A stretch of DNA of 64,000 bases from contig CAVWHY010000009.1 in NCBI GenBank assembly GCA_963754955.1, positions 248,001 through 312,000 of the forward strand, given 5' to 3'. Each line of letters begins with the position of its first letter. The stretch's first letter is position 1. The DNA is from CAVQJU01 sp963754955. GTDB lineage: Bacteria > Acidobacteriota > Vicinamibacteria > Vicinamibacterales > CAVVIG01. The notes under the pieces are model-generated. The model worked only from the letters and a program-made list of their open reading frames with translations. It had not been told where the DNA came from and ran no database searches. Positions 54,174 to 61,794 of the stretch are shown one piece after another. The translations under genes and the position numbers were made by a program.

Positions 54174-55421
54174 TCAGATGACTTTTTCGGCGCGCAGCGC
54201 GGCGATTTGATCCGGCTGGTAGCCGAGCTCTGCGAGGACTTCGTCGGTGTGTTCGCCGAGCAGCGGCGAGCGCTTCACGTCGGACGGACTGTCCGACATC
54301 TTGATCGGATTGCCGACGGTGAGGTACTTGCCGCGCGTCGGGTGATCGACCTCGACGACGGTTCCGGTCTCGCGCAGCGACGGTTCTTCAGCGATCTCCT
54401 TCATGGAGAGAATCGGGCCGCACGGGATATCGTATTTGTTGAGGATGTCCATCGCCTCGAACTTGGTCTTGGTTTTCGTCCACTCCTCGATCTTGTCGAA
54501 GATTTCCATGAGATGCGGCAGCCGGGCCTTCGGCGTGGCGTACCGCGGGTCGGTCAGCCACTCCTCGTGCCCGATCACCTTGCAGATGCCTTCCCAGACG
54601 GGTGCCTGGGTGATGAAGTAGATGTACGCGTTGGGGTCGGTTTCCCAGCCCTTGCACTTCAGAATCCACCCCGGCTGACCGCCGCCGGAAGCGTTGCCCG
54701 CACGCGGCACGGCGTCGCCGAACGTGCCGTTTGGATATTGCGGGTACTCTTCCATCACCTTCGTCCGCGCGAGCCGCTGCTGATCGCGCAGTTTCACGCG
54801 GCAGAGATTCAGCACGCCGTCCTGCATCGCCGCCAGCACCTTCTGCCCGCGCCCGGTCGTGTTCCGCTGGTACAAAGCGGCGACGATGCCCAGCGCCAGG
54901 TGCAGCCCGGTTCCGCTGTCGCCAATCTGCGCGCCGGTGACCAGCGGCGGGCCGTCGTCGAAGCCGGTCGTCGATGCCGCGCCGCCGGCACACTGCGCGA
55001 TGTTCTCGTACACCTTGCAGTCTTCGTACGGCCCGGGGCCGAAGCCCTTGACCGAGGCAACAATCATCCGCGGGTTCAGCTCGCTGATGCGCTCCCAGGT
55101 GAATCCCATGCGATTGAGCGCGCCCGGAGCAAAGTTCTCCACGAGGACGTCGCACTTCTTCACCAGCGCTTCGAGGATCGCCTTGCCTTTCGGATGCTTG
55201 GCATCCACCGTGATCGACCGCTTGTTGCCGTTGAGCATCGTGAAATAGAGGCTGTCCGCTCCGGCGACGTCGCGCAGCTGGCCGCGCGTGACGTCCCCCT
55301 CGCCCGCGCGTTCCACCTTGACGACGTCGGCGCCCAGCCATGCGAGAAGCTGCGTGCACGTCGGTCCCGATTGAACGTGTGTGAAGTCCAGGATGCGAAC
55401 GCCGTCGAGTGCCTTGCCCAT
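54174..55421 (-). CDS. frc: Formyl-CoA:oxalate CoA-transferase
   Basis: A 415-residue class III CoA-transferase that moves CoA from formyl-CoA to oxalate, giving oxalyl-CoA and formate. The catalytic Asp168 is in GAQIGDSGTG, aligned with GDSNSG of the Oxalobacter enzyme. Other strong matches are DFTHVQSGPTCTQ, LYFTMLNGNKRSI, NFAPGALNRMGFTWE, YENIAQCAGGAASTTGF, and the mobile loop GNASGGGQPGWILKCKGWE. Its gene lies 22 bases after oxalyl-CoA decarboxylase, the partner enzyme, which supports the assignment beyond general CaiB-family membership. No export signal. Confidence 0.95.
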   Translation of the reverse strand: MGKALDGVRILDFTHVQSGPTCTQLLAWLGADVVKVERAGEGDVTRGQLRDVAGADSLYFTMLNGNKRSITVDAKHPKGKAILEALVKKCDVLVENFAPGALNRMGFTWERISELNPRMIVASVKGFGPGPYEDCKVYENIAQCAGGAASTTGFDDGPPLVTGAQIGDSGTGLHLALGIVAALYQRNTTGRGQKVLAAMQDGVLNLCRVKLRDQQRLARTKVMEEYPQYPNGTFGDAVPRAGNASGGGQPGWILKCKGWETDPNAYIYFITQAPVWEGICKVIGHEEWLTDPRYATPKARLPHLMEIFDKIEEWTKTKTKFEAMDILNKYDIPCGPILSMKEIAEEPSLRETGTVVEVDHPTRGKYLTVGNPIKMSDSPSDVKRSPLLGEHTDEVLAELGYQPDQIAALRAEKVI

Positions 55422-55443
55422 CTATGCCGTCCTCTGGAATGGG

Positions 55444-57189
55444 TTACTTTTTGCGAACCGCGCTCTGCGGGTTGAGTTTGCCGATGCTGCCGCTCTCGGT
55501 GCCGGCCGACGGATCGATCGCGGCGTTGACGAGGGTCGGCCTGCCGGAATCCATGGCGCTGTTCACGGCCCGGCTCAGCTCGTCCGGCGTGGTCACATGC
55601 ACGCCGACGCCGCCGAAGGCTTCCATCATCTTGTCGTAGCGCGCGTCTTTGACGAACACAGTCGTCGCCACATCCGAACCGCCCGTGGGATTCACGTCGG
55701 TTCCCCGGTAGATGCCGTTGTTGTTGAAGACGACGATGCAGACCGGCAGGTTGTAGCGGCAAATGGTTTCCACTTCCATGCCGGAGAACCCGAAGGCGCT
55801 GTCGCCTTCGATCGCGAGCACAGGCTTGCCGGTTTCAATCGCGGCAGCCACGGCGAAACCCATGCCGATGCCCATGACGCCCCAGGTGCCGACGTCCAGG
55901 CGTTTGCGCGGTTGATACATGTCGATCACGCCGCGCGCCAGATCGAGGGTGTTGGCGCCTTCGTTGACGAGGATGGCATCCGGCCGTTCTTTGATGACCG
56001 TGCGCAGTGCGCCGAGCGCACTGTGGAAATCCATGGGCGCCGAGTTCTTCGTCAGCCGCGGCGCCATCTTGGCGATGTTCTCGTCCTTCTTCGCCTTCAC
56101 GGCGTTGGTCCATTCAGCGGGCGGGGGGGCAAAGTCACCCTCGAGCAGCGCCGAGACGCACGACTCGATATCACCGATCACCGGTGCGGCGATCTCGACG
56201 TTGCTGTCGATTTCCCTGGGCTCGATGTCGACCTGGATGAATTTCTTCGATCCGGGTTCACCCCAGGTCTTGCCTTTGCCGTGCGCCAGCAGCCAGTTGA
56301 GGCGTGCGCCAATGAGCATCACGACGTCCGAGTCCTTGAGCACCGTGGAGCGCGCCGCACCCGCGCACTGCGGATGCGTGTCCGGCAGAAGCCCCTTCGC
56401 CATGCTCATCGGCAGGAACGGGATGCCGCTTTTTTCGACCAGCGCCCGGACCTGATCGTCGGCCTGTGCGTACGCCGCGCCCTTGCCGAGAATGATCAGG
56501 GGCCGCCTGGCGCTCTTCAGCAGGTCGAGCGCACGCGTGACGGCGGCCGGCGCGGGACGCTGGGCCGGCGCCGGATCGACGACCTTGACGAGCGAGCGCG
56601 GTGCGGCGTCGGTGTCCATGACCTGCGCGAACAACTTGGCCGGCAGATCGAGATAGACGCCGCCGGGGCGCCCCGACACGGCGGCGCGAATCGCGCGCGC
56701 CACGCCGATGCCGATGTCGGCGGCATGCAGCACGCGGAACGCCGCCTTGCAGAGAGGTTTGGCGATCGCCAGCTGGTCCATCTCCTCGTAGTCGCCCTGC
56801 TGCAGATCGACGATCTCGCGCTCGGACGAGCCGCTGATCAGGACCATCGGAAAGCAGTTGGCCGTCGCGTTGGCGAGCGCGGTCAGCCCGTTGAGGAAAC
56901 CGGGAGCGGACACCGTGAGGCAGATGCCGGGCTTCTTCGTCAGGAAGCCGGCGATGGCGGCCGCGTTGCCCGCGTGCTGCTCGTGGCGGAAGGAAATGAC
57001 ACGGATGCCGGCGGCCTGGGCCAGGCGGCCGAGGTCCGTGATCGGAATGCCGGGCACACCGTAGATCGTCTTCACGCCGTTCAGCGTGAGCGCCTCGATG
57101 ACGAGGTGAAAGCCGTCGGTCAGCTTCCGCTCGGCGTCTTTGGGCTCAGCGGGCTTCGCATCGGCCGGGGAGGCCGCGGTTTCTAGCAT
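55444..57189 (-). CDS. oxc: Oxalyl-CoA decarboxylase
   Basis: A 581-residue thiamine-diphosphate enzyme that converts oxalyl-CoA to formyl-CoA and CO2, the key step of oxalate breakdown. Sequence blocks match Oxalobacter OXC closely, for example YGVPGIPITDLGRLAQAAGI, SFRHEQHAGNAAAIAGF (catalytic Glu), SSEREIVDLQQGDYEEMDQ, MSMAKGLLPDTHPQ and the ThDP motif EGDSAFGFSGME with NNN later. ATG 57189 is chosen for its strong GGAGG 5 bases upstream. It is first in the operon with frc, the synthetase and the PQQ dehydrogenase, divergent from the GntR regulator with two operator-like palindromes between. Confidence 0.97.
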   Translation of the reverse strand: MLETAASPADAKPAEPKDAERKLTDGFHLVIEALTLNGVKTIYGVPGIPITDLGRLAQAAGIRVISFRHEQHAGNAAAIAGFLTKKPGICLTVSAPGFLNGLTALANATANCFPMVLISGSSEREIVDLQQGDYEEMDQLAIAKPLCKAAFRVLHAADIGIGVARAIRAAVSGRPGGVYLDLPAKLFAQVMDTDAAPRSLVKVVDPAPAQRPAPAAVTRALDLLKSARRPLIILGKGAAYAQADDQVRALVEKSGIPFLPMSMAKGLLPDTHPQCAGAARSTVLKDSDVVMLIGARLNWLLAHGKGKTWGEPGSKKFIQVDIEPREIDSNVEIAAPVIGDIESCVSALLEGDFAPPPAEWTNAVKAKKDENIAKMAPRLTKNSAPMDFHSALGALRTVIKERPDAILVNEGANTLDLARGVIDMYQPRKRLDVGTWGVMGIGMGFAVAAAIETGKPVLAIEGDSAFGFSGMEVETICRYNLPVCIVVFNNNGIYRGTDVNPTGGSDVATTVFVKDARYDKMMEAFGGVGVHVTTPDELSRAVNSAMDSGRPTLVNAAIDPSAGTESGSIGKLNPQSAVRKK

Positions 57190-57226
57190 GGTGTCCTCCG
57201 GAGCAGTGTCGTTTTGGCGATCACGA

Positions 57227-57250
57227 TGGCATACCGTATGTGGTATACCA
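57227..57250. promoter_or_regulatory. Two tandem GntR-type operator palindromes
   Basis: TGGTATACCA (57241-57250) is a perfect 10-bp palindrome of the TGGTNNACCA type bound by FCD/GntR regulators. TGGCATACCG (57227-57236) is an imperfect second copy 14 bases upstream. They lie between the oxc start (57189) and the GntR start (57263), where they could repress both divergent units. Binding is an inference from sequence and position. Confidence 0.7.
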
Positions 57251-57262
57251 GTCAAAGTCAAT

Positions 57263-57955
57263 ATGAAGGCCGCGTCTCAGCTGGCTCTCCAGCCCCTCAA
57301 CGCGAACGTCAGCATCGTCGACCAGGCGTACTCGGCGCTCAAGGGAGCCATTATGGATGCGGACGTCTACGGCCGCCGAGAGGAAATTCGTCTCGACGAA
57401 CGGCAGTTGAGCCGCGCGCTCGGCGTCAGCCGGACCCCGATCCGCGAAGCGATGACGCTGCTCGAGCAGGAAGGCTACCTGCGCACCGTTCCGCGCCGCG
57501 GCGTCTTCATCGTCAGGAAAACCAAGAAGGAAATCATCGAGATCATCGAGGTCTGCGCCGCGCTGGAGAGCATGGCGGCCAGGCTGGCGACGATCAACGC
57601 GTCGGATGAAAGCATCGGCGCGCTGCGCCCCATGTTCGACGAGTTTCACAGCTCAGCGCCCTCCGAGCACCTGCACGAGTACTCGGACGCCAACATCGCG
57701 TTCCACCAGGCGATCATCAACCTGTCGGGTTCGCAGCTCATGTCGAGGACGATCGAGAACCTCTTCGTGCACGTCCGCGCGATTCGGCGCATGACGATTT
57801 CGCAGAAAGATCGCGCGTCCCGCTCGATCGCCGATCACATGCGCATCATCGAGGCGCTGGAGCGCCGCGACACGGAGCTCGCCGAGCGGCTCGTCAGGCA
57901 GCACTCGCTCGATCTGGCGGCACACGTCGAGAAATACTGCGACTTCCTCGACTGA
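57263..57955 (+). CDS. GntR-family (FCD/FadR-type) transcriptional regulator
   Basis: A 230-residue regulator. The winged helix-turn-helix covers about residues 15-80 (AYSALKGAIMDADVY, DERQLSRALGVSRTPIREAMTLLEQEGYLRTVPRRGVFIV). The C-terminal FCD ligand-binding domain (about 85-215) contains DANIAFHQAIINLSGS and SIADHMRIIEALERRD, whose Asp and His residues usually bind a metal and a carboxylate ligand. Divergent from oxc and 12 bases upstream of the TonB receptor gene, so it probably controls both in response to oxalate or a derived acid. ATG 57263 is preferred over upstream in-frame codons lying inside the divergent gene. Confidence 0.92.
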   Translation: MKAASQLALQPLNANVSIVDQAYSALKGAIMDADVYGRREEIRLDERQLSRALGVSRTPIREAMTLLEQEGYLRTVPRRGVFIVRKTKKEIIEIIEVCAALESMAARLATINASDESIGALRPMFDEFHSSAPSEHLHEYSDANIAFHQAIINLSGSQLMSRTIENLFVHVRAIRRMTISQKDRASRSIADHMRIIEALERRDTELAERLVRQHSLDLAAHVEKYCDFLD

Positions 57956-57967
57956 GCCTCGCAGCCT

Positions 57968-60085
57968 GTGTCGGCCCTGCTGCTCCTGTTCCTTTTCTCC
58001 CTCCAGAGCGTGCCATCCACGATCGTGTGCACGGTCACCGCCGGCGGCACGCCCGTCGCGGGCGCCGAGATCGTGGTCGCCGGGAAAACCTACGTGACTG
58101 ATTCGCGCGGCGAAGTGCGGATTGACGTGGACCCGGGATCCGTCGAGCTGACGGTGGTGAAGGACGGATTCGCTGCCGTGACGGCGACGGTGACGGTCGC
58201 GGCGGGACAGCAGCAGCCGGTGACGATCGCGCTCGAACGGCGGCCGTCGGTCCAGGAGACCGTCACCGTTTCCGCAACCCGCACCGGCCGAGGGCTCGAG
58301 GATCAGCCGATGCGCGTCGAAGTCCTCGACCGGGAGGAAATCGACGAGAAGCTGATGATGACGCCCGGCGACGTCGTCATGATGCTGAACGAAATGGGCG
58401 GCATGCGCGTGCAGGCCACGTCGCCGTCGCTTGGTGCGGCGAGCGTGCGGATTCAGGGGATGCGCGGCCGCTACACGCGCTTCCTGTCGGACGGACTCCC
58501 CCTCTTCGGCGAACAGGTCTCGATCGGCCTGATGCAGATTCCTCCACTCGATCTCGCGCGGGCGGAGGTCATCAAGGGCGTTGCGTCTTCGATGTACGGC
58601 GCGGGCGCGATGGGCGGGGTCGTCAACCTCGTTTCGCGACGTCCCGCAACGACACCGGAACGCCAGCTGCTGCTGAATCGATCCACGCGCGGCGCGACCG
58701 ATGCCGGATTCTGGTACGCCGCGCCGTTGTCTGCGCACTGGGGCATGACGCTGCTCGCGAGCGCCAACGGCCAGGAGCGAACCGACGTGGACGAGGATAC
58801 CTGGGCCGACCTGGCCAGGTACGCACGCCTCGTCGTGCGCCCCCGGTTGTTCTGGGACGACCAGGCCGGCCGGACGTTCTTCGCGACGGCCGGAGGCATG
58901 TGGGAAGACCGCACCGGCGGGTCGATGCCCGGCACCTCGCTGCCGGCGGCGGGTGGTCCGTACGTGGAAGCGCTCGATACCCGCCGCTCGGACATCGGCA
59001 CGGCCTACCAGGCGATTTCTGCAAGCGGCCTCGTCCTGAGCGTGCGCGGCTCCTGGACATCAGAACGCCAGGACCACGACTTCGGAGGCACCATCGAACG
59101 CGATCACCACGACACCGGCTTCGCCGAGGTGACGGCCCGGCGGGCGATTGGACGGCAGACGCTGGTCGGCGGCGTGGCGATTGAACGAGACGATTTCCAG
59201 CCGATCGATCTCCCCCGCTTCGCGTACGCGTACACGGTCCCCGGCGTCTTCATCCAGGACGATGCAGATGTCGCGAAGTGGCTGGCGATATCGGCAAGCG
59301 CCCGCCTCGACTGGCACAACGAGTTCGGCACGTTCGTCAGCCCGCGCGTCTCCGGGCTCGTCCGCCGCGGCCGCTGGTCGAGCCGCGCCTCGTACGGCAC
59401 AGGCTTTTCAGCGCCGACCCCGCTCACCGAGGAAACGGAGGCGGCCGGGCTCTCGCTGCTGACCGTCGATTCTCCGCTGAAGCCGGAACGGGGCAGGAGC
59501 GCGTCGTTCGACGTCACGCACGCCAGTGGTCCACTGTCGGCGACCCTCACGCTGTTTCACTCGCGCGTCGATGATCCGCTGGAGGTGGAACGAACCAACC
59601 GCTACGCGCTCAGGACCCTGGCGGCACCGACGACGAATGCGGGCATCGAGGCGCTCGCCGTCTGGAAGACGGAAGATTTTTCTCTGGTCGGCAACTACGC
59701 GTACGTGCGGTCGCGCGAAACGGTTGAGGAGGGTCTCGTCGACGTGCCCCTGACGCCGCGTCACAGCGTGGGTCTGGACGCCGCGTGGGAATGGGAGGGG
59801 AAAGGACGGCTGGGTGTCGAATGGTTCTACACCGGCACGCAGCGGCTGGAAGCGAACCCGTATCGCACCGAGAGCCGGCCCTACAGCGTGTTCGGCGTCC
59901 TCGCCACGCGTCAGTTCGGCCGCGTCCTGGTGTTCCTGAACGGCGAGAACCTGACCGACGTCAGGCAAACGCGGTGGGAGCCGCTCGTGCGGCCCGGGCG
60001 CGGCGTTGACGGGCGGTGGACGGTCGACGCGTGGGCGCCGCTCGACGGCCGCAACATCAACGCCGGCGTGCGGATTTCATTCTGA
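57968..60085 (+). CDS. TonB-dependent outer-membrane receptor
   Basis: A 705-residue receptor starting at GTG 57968 with signal LLLLFLFSLQSVPS. A carboxypeptidase-regulatory-like domain (about 17-95) precedes the plug (VTVSATRTGRGLEDQPMRVE, RIQGMRGRYTRFLSDGLPL, VIKGVASSMYGAGAMGGVVN) and a C-terminal 22-strand barrel ending in GVRISF. Such receptors import chelated metals, cobalamin or sugars using TonB energy. It is co-directional with the GntR gene (12-base gap) and part of the oxalate locus, so an oxalate-chelated metal is a possible substrate. It overlaps the YjbR gene end by 9 bases. Confidence 0.92.
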   Translation: MSALLLLFLFSLQSVPSTIVCTVTAGGTPVAGAEIVVAGKTYVTDSRGEVRIDVDPGSVELTVVKDGFAAVTATVTVAAGQQQPVTIALERRPSVQETVTVSATRTGRGLEDQPMRVEVLDREEIDEKLMMTPGDVVMMLNEMGGMRVQATSPSLGAASVRIQGMRGRYTRFLSDGLPLFGEQVSIGLMQIPPLDLARAEVIKGVASSMYGAGAMGGVVNLVSRRPATTPERQLLLNRSTRGATDAGFWYAAPLSAHWGMTLLASANGQERTDVDEDTWADLARYARLVVRPRLFWDDQAGRTFFATAGGMWEDRTGGSMPGTSLPAAGGPYVEALDTRRSDIGTAYQAISASGLVLSVRGSWTSERQDHDFGGTIERDHHDTGFAEVTARRAIGRQTLVGGVAIERDDFQPIDLPRFAYAYTVPGVFIQDDADVAKWLAISASARLDWHNEFGTFVSPRVSGLVRRGRWSSRASYGTGFSAPTPLTEETEAAGLSLLTVDSPLKPERGRSASFDVTHASGPLSATLTLFHSRVDDPLEVERTNRYALRTLAAPTTNAGIEALAVWKTEDFSLVGNYAYVRSRETVEEGLVDVPLTPRHSVGLDAAWEWEGKGRLGVEWFYTGTQRLEANPYRTESRPYSVFGVLATRQFGRVLVFLNGENLTDVRQTRWEPLVRPGRGVDGRWTVDAWAPLDGRNINAGVRISF

Positions 60086-60409
60086 ATCGAGCGCGGCGAG
60101 CATGCGTTTGATCGCCACTGCCCGATAGGCCTGCTCGGCCATCCGGGCGATGGTCTTGTCGTCGGCAGCACCATCAACCCAGAGGCTCACCCACAGGCCG
60201 CGGCCGTAGGGCGTCTGAAACGTCCCTCGCTGCCGGAGCCTGCGCGTGACTTCGGCTCGCGGAAGCCTGAACGCAATCGACGGGCGACCCTGGATCATTT
60301 CGAACGCGCAGAACGTCTTTGTGCCGGCCCGAAAGTTGGGATGGCCCCAGGACGAGCGTTCTACGGTTTCCGGAAACGCGAGGCACACCCGGCGGGCGCG
60401 CGAGAACAC
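60077..60409 (-). CDS. MmcQ/YjbR family protein
   Basis: A 110-residue cytoplasmic protein of the MmcQ/YjbR family. Matching features are VCLAFPETVERSSWGHPNFRAG near the N-terminus, SIAFRLPRAEV in the middle and GRGLWVSLWVDG with AYRAVAIKRMLAAL near the end. The fold resembles a CyaY-like alpha-beta domain; a DNA-binding role has been suggested but not firmly shown. The gene is convergent with the TonB receptor and overlaps it by 9 bases. The longer in-frame region has no better start than the ATG at 60409. Confidence 0.82.
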   Translation of the reverse strand: MFSRARRVCLAFPETVERSSWGHPNFRAGTKTFCAFEMIQGRPSIAFRLPRAEVTRRLRQRGTFQTPYGRGLWVSLWVDGAADDKTIARMAEQAYRAVAIKRMLAALDSE

Positions 60410-60481
60410 CGGCCGATCGAAGATTCGAGCGAAATCGCTACTGCGCGGCGGCCGGCATAGCCCTGCGCGATCGTTTCGAGC

Positions 60482-60814
60482 CTATTCAATGCGGCCTCCG
60501 GCGGCGCGAAACGCGGTGAGGATCGACTCGACAGGCCCCTTCAGTTCCGACGACGCGAGCCATTCGGTGCCGACGACACGCACAACATCCACGCCGCGCA
60601 GGTCGCGCTCGAGATCGGCGAACACTTGCTCGGCCGTGCGCGTGTCGAAGACCGCGGGCGGCTCGCCCTCCACCGGTTCGTCGCCTGACAGGTTGCCCGC
60701 CTCGGGGCTCACGAGCTGCGTGTCGACCACGCGCATGTACAGCTGCTCGCACGACAACTCCGCAATCCTCAGGGCGGGCTCCCGCTTGAGCAAAAGAAAG
60801 TCGCGGCGGTTCAT
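60482..60814 (-). CDS. Small protein of unknown function in molybdenum-hydroxylase operon
   Basis: A 110-residue protein. ATG 60814 overlaps the stop of the FAD-subunit gene (ATGA). It begins NRRDFLLLKREPALRIAELS, which looks like a twin-arginine motif without the hydrophobic stretch that should follow, so export is unlikely unless with a partner. A later part reads AEQVFADLERDLRGVDVVRVVG and SELKGPVESILTAFRAAGG. I recognise no family. Its fixed place after the FAD subunit suggests an assembly or chaperone role for that enzyme, an inference only. Confidence 0.7.
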   Translation of the reverse strand: MNRRDFLLLKREPALRIAELSCEQLYMRVVDTQLVSPEAGNLSGDEPVEGEPPAVFDTRTAEQVFADLERDLRGVDVVRVVGTEWLASSELKGPVESILTAFRAAGGRIE

Positions 60815-61794
60815 CGCGCCAGGTCGAGGATCGTTCGGCGGACCAGATTCCTGGTCAGCGGGAGCTTGTACCCGTTCTTCGCGAGCGGACGGGCGCCCGC
60901 GATGGCGATCTCGCCGGCCTTCGCGGCTGTTGCTTCCGTAATCGGCTGGCCGGTGAGCGCTCGTTCGACCTCGGGGAGCCGCCACGGAATCGGCGCGACA
61001 CCTCCGAGCACCACCCGCGCGTCCCGGCAGATCGGCCCGTCCATCTGCAGCACGACAGCGGCGCTGATGACCGCATGCGTCCACGCCTCTCGATCCAGCA
61101 CCTTGGCGTAGACGCTTCGCGTCCCGGCGCGCGCGGCCGGGACGTCCACCGACGTCAGGACTTCGTCGTCCGCCAGGACGTTCTCCGCGGACGCGTTCTG
61201 CTTCGGCAGCACGAAAAAATCGGCGGCCGCGACACTCCGCTCGCCGGACGGACCCGCGATGCGGAATGCGGCGTCGAGCGCGACGAGCGCAGGCGCCGTA
61301 TCCGACGGGTGGACGATATAGCTTGGTCCGCCGCCGAAAATCGCGTGAAACTGGTTCTCACCGGAGATCGAGAAGCACTGGTTCCCGCCCGCCTTGAAGC
61401 ACGCAAAACCGTTCCGGTAGTACCAGCACCACGGACGCTGGCACAGATTGCCCGCCAGCGTACCGACGTTTCTGATCTGGGGCGTCGCCACGCTCTCGGC
61501 TGCCTCGGCGAGCACCGCGTACTGACGTCGCACGGCGGGATCGCGGCTCAGTGCATCGAGCGTGATCAGGCCGCCGATCGCCAGGCCGTTGCCTGCCGGT
61601 GACACGCGATCGTGCCCCTGGATCCGCTTCAGGCTGACGATGACGTCCGGCGCGACGATCCGCTCCTTCACGAGGGCGAGCAAATCGCTGCCGCCTCCTG
61701 CAAAGGAGACCGCGCGGCCGCGTCGCCTCGCATCGGACGACAACTGAATCGCCTGGCGAATGTCCCGGGCCGTGGCGTTGGAAAGCGTCTTCAT
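60811..61794 (-). CDS. FAD-binding subunit of molybdenum hydroxylase, with 4Fe-4S insert (PaoB-like)
   Basis: A 327-residue medium subunit of the xanthine dehydrogenase family. The FAD motifs FAGGGSDLLALVKERI and PQIRNVGTLAGNLC are present. The insert QRPWCWYYRNGFACFKAGG with Cys118, Cys123, Cys132 and Cys140 matches the [4Fe-4S] insert of the PaoB/YagS aldehyde oxidase subunit. It passes electrons from the molybdenum centre to the final acceptor. Its ATG overlaps the large-subunit stop (61791-61794), and its stop overlaps the small downstream gene, giving a tight operon. Confidence 0.93.
   Translation of the reverse strand: MKTLSNATARDIRQAIQLSSDARRRGRAVSFAGGGSDLLALVKERIVAPDVIVSLKRIQGHDRVSPAGNGLAIGGLITLDALSRDPAVRRQYAVLAEAAESVATPQIRNVGTLAGNLCQRPWCWYYRNGFACFKAGGNQCFSISGENQFHAIFGGGPSYIVHPSDTAPALVALDAAFRIAGPSGERSVAAADFFVLPKQNASAENVLADDEVLTSVDVPAARAGTRSVYAKVLDREAWTHAVISAAVVLQMDGPICRDARVVLGGVAPIPWRLPEVERALTGQPITEATAAKAGEIAIAGARPLAKNGYKLPLTRNLVRRTILDLAR

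Noticed and set aside
55381..57186. Plus-strand open frame of 601 codons opposite oxalyl-CoA decarboxylase
   Set aside because: The oxc frame matches a known enzyme along its full length; the antisense frame has no homology.
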